This document shows, in pieces, positions 29,279 to 30,776 of a stretch of 30,776 bases of DNA (position 1 is the stretch's first letter; every line of letters begins with the position of its first letter). The notes under the pieces were generated by a model. That model did not search any database. It worked only from the letters and a program-made list of their open reading frames with translations, and had not been told where the DNA came from. The position numbers were made by a program, and so were the translations under genes. The DNA comes from an uncultured Bacilli bacterium (lineage in GTDB: Bacteria > Bacillota_I > Bacilli_A > RF39 > UBA660): NCBI GenBank assembly GCA_934096105.1, contig CAKOLH010000011.1, positions 1 to 30,776 of the forward strand, in the 5' to 3' direction.

Positions 29279-30776
29279 TGAATTTTAAAAGTGAACTAGC
29301 TCCGAAAGGATTGCAATTTAACCCTGCTGATTTTGTTATCAGTGATAGATATGCTACTATATTAACGGTAATATCTTATCCTAGATTAATTGGACCAGGA
29401 TATTTATCAAATTTAACAAATATGTCTGGTGTAAAAATGGTTATTAAGCACATTCCATTACCATTTTCAGTACTAGCTAAAATGCTAAATAAAGAAATAT
29501 CAGATTTAAAAAGTAAATACCAGCAAGAAAAAGATAGAACAATACAGGAAAGAATAAGACAAGACGTTGATTCATTAGAATATTTTATTCAGCAGTTTAC
29601 TGCTTCACAAGCTAAAACATTTGATTTTCAAATGCATATCATGATTACTGCTGATACAAAAGAAGAATTAGAAAATAAAAAAGTTAGTATTAAAAACTAC
29701 CTTGATGCTATGGAAATGAGAGCAATACCTCTTAGATTTGAACAAGAAAGAGTATTAAAGTCTATACTTCCTATATTTGATAAACAAATAATAGAAAGTA
29801 GAATAGGTACTCCAATGCCATCTCCAACAATGGCAGCAATGTATCCATTCATCTTTGATAGTATCAAAGATGATGGATTATCAACACTTCTTGGAGTAGA
29901 CTTTTCTGGCGGTGTAGTACTATTTAATCAATTCTTATATCAAATAAGAAAAGAAAGTAATAGAAACAATGCCAACATGATTATATTAGGTACTTCAGGT
30001 TCAGGTAAATCAACAGCAGCTAAACTAATACTTCGTAGTCATATAAGAAATGGCTATCAAATAGTAGCAGTTGATCCCGAAGGCGAAATAAGTGAAATGA
30101 CTAAAATGTATGGAGGAGATGTAGTAGACTTAGGTAAAGGTGGAGAATATGGAATGGTAAATCCACTTGAAGTAATAATGGATGCAGATGAGAGCGAAAT
30201 TAGATCAGGATTAGGTTATACTGTACTTAACAAAACACTACAATCATTAAAAGCATTCATGAAGTATTATGCTCCAGATATTGAAGATGATGTATTAACT
30301 TTGTTTAGTGAAGTTGTACAAGATACATACGCTAGATTCGGTATAACATTTACTTCGGATTTTACTAAATTTACATCAAATCAATTTCCAACATTTAGTG
30401 ATGTATATGTAACAGTAACAAGTAAATTAACATCAATGACTGAGAAAACTCATGAAAGAGATGTTATGGAAAGACTAGAATTAAAATTAAGACCATTTGT
30501 AAGAGAGTTACAATACTACTTTAATGGTCATACTTCAATAAATACTGATAGTGATTTCTTAGTATTTAATATAAAAGAATTAATGAATTCTGATGCTAAC
30601 ATAAGAAATGCATTATTATTTAACGTTCTTAAGTTTGCTTGGGGATTATGTCTAGACCCTAGTAAAAATACAGTATTATCAGTAGATGAAGCACATGTAT
30701 TATTAGGTGCTAAAAATGAATTAGGTGCAGAATTCTTAGCCCAAGTTCAAAGAAGAGCAAGAAAATATAATACAGG
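29278..30776 (+). CDS. virB4: VirB4-type T4SS ATPase (3' partial)
   Basis: Open from the ATG at 29278 (overlapping the previous TAA) to the window edge: 499 complete codons, no stop. The N-terminal about 230 residues are the VirB4 membrane-associated domain (SYPRLIGPGYLSNLTN, a KYQQEKDRTIQERI coiled part, KNYLDAMEMRAIPLRFEQ). Then Walker A GTSGSGKST at 238-246, DPEGEISEM, LGKGGEYGMVNPLE, and Walker B TVLSVDEAH with D470/E471. The final domain with the remaining motifs lies beyond the edge. VirB4 is the main energy source for Gram-positive T4SS pilus and channel assembly. It shows that the right side of the window is a true T4SS-family locus. No VirD4 or relaxase was seen. Confidence 0.93.
   Translation, partial: MNFKSELAPKGLQFNPADFVISDRYATILTVISYPRLIGPGYLSNLTNMSGVKMVIKHIPLPFSVLAKMLNKEISDLKSKYQQEKDRTIQERIRQDVDSLEYFIQQFTASQAKTFDFQMHIMITADTKEELENKKVSIKNYLDAMEMRAIPLRFEQERVLKSILPIFDKQIIESRIGTPMPSPTMAAMYPFIFDSIKDDGLSTLLGVDFSGGVVLFNQFLYQIRKESNRNNANMIILGTSGSGKSTAAKLILRSHIRNGYQIVAVDPEGEISEMTKMYGGDVVDLGKGGEYGMVNPLEVIMDADESEIRSGLGYTVLNKTLQSLKAFMKYYAPDIEDDVLTLFSEVVQDTYARFGITFTSDFTKFTSNQFPTFSDVYVTVTSKLTSMTEKTHERDVMERLELKLRPFVRELQYYFNGHTSINTDSDFLVFNIKELMNSDANIRNALLFNVLKFAWGLCLDPSKNTVLSVDEAHVLLGAKNELGAEFLAQVQRRARKYNT

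Noticed and set aside
1..30776. Mycoplasma-type code (TGA as Trp)
   Set aside because: TGA ends several genes at tight junctions (3637-3639, 14729-14731, 16858-16860) and Trp is always TGG.
14048..30776. Integrative conjugative element
   Set aside because: No integrase, relaxase, VirD4, att repeat or tRNA target was seen; the part beyond the window could still change this.
1..30776. tRNA, rRNA, riboswitch or CRISPR array
   Set aside because: I saw no cloverleaf-like G/C-rich patch, T-box or long structured leader, or regularly spaced direct repeats; no gene-free stretch exceeds 200 bases.

Overview
The window is a very A+T-rich piece of a low-GC Gram-positive chromosome. TAA, TAG and TGA all act as stops, strong Shine-Dalgarno sites (AGGAGG) are common, and promoters fit the sigma-A consensus. 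The gene content (ftsY, ylxM, a cell-wall murE, queH, trmL) points to a walled member of the Bacillota, most likely an uncultured gut-type Bacilli lineage of the RF39/Erysipelotrichia kind. The lineage is inferred; I could not compare sequences.

The left half (1-13.9 kb) is housekeeping and small hypothetical genes in short transcription units, most of them bounded by clear promoters and intrinsic terminators. It starts with the end of a probable MoxR-type AAA+ ATPase and its partner, a metallopeptidase-like/VWA protein. Next come a zinc-ribbon protein, ftsY, a small membrane protein, ylxM, an unlisted 45-aa membrane protein and a stand-alone Clp-D1-type AAA+ ATPase. A coiled-coil membrane protein with a possibly leaderless start follows, then murE and a DUF1015 protein. 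After these come a membrane-anchored hypothetical, a tandem pair of 209-aa membrane paralogs, a tail-anchored DUF1292-like protein, queH (minus strand), a thioredoxin-like membrane protein, trmL, and a second thioredoxin-like protein (minus strand) with a CxxC motif.

The right half (14.0-30.8 kb, running off the edge) is one large export or surface-appendage locus that combines two machines. The first block is a Tad/Flp pilus-like operon: two exported Cys-containing proteins, a pseudopilin-like protein, CpaB, the CpaF/TadA ATPase, TadB, TadC, a 58-aa pilin too short for ordinary ORF calling, a TadE-like protein and a CpaE/TadZ-like protein with a degenerate P-loop. The second block follows a terminator and new promoters. 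It is a type IV secretion-like set: a soluble hypothetical, a VirB2-like two-helix protein, a 602-aa exported protein ending in a second VirB2-like module, a VirB6/TrbL-like channel protein with a long Gly/Ala-rich tail, PrgI/VirB3-like, a free-standing VirB4 N-terminal-like protein, and VirB4 (cut by the window edge). No relaxase, VirD4, integrase or att site is visible and the left flank is housekeeping. I therefore infer a resident chromosomal Tad-T4SS composite rather than an integrative element, possibly sharing the single VirB11-family ATPase (CpaF). The many Cys pairs in the exported parts, and the divergently transcribed thioredoxin-like gene at the operon's promoter, suggest that disulfide or thiol chemistry is part of the system.
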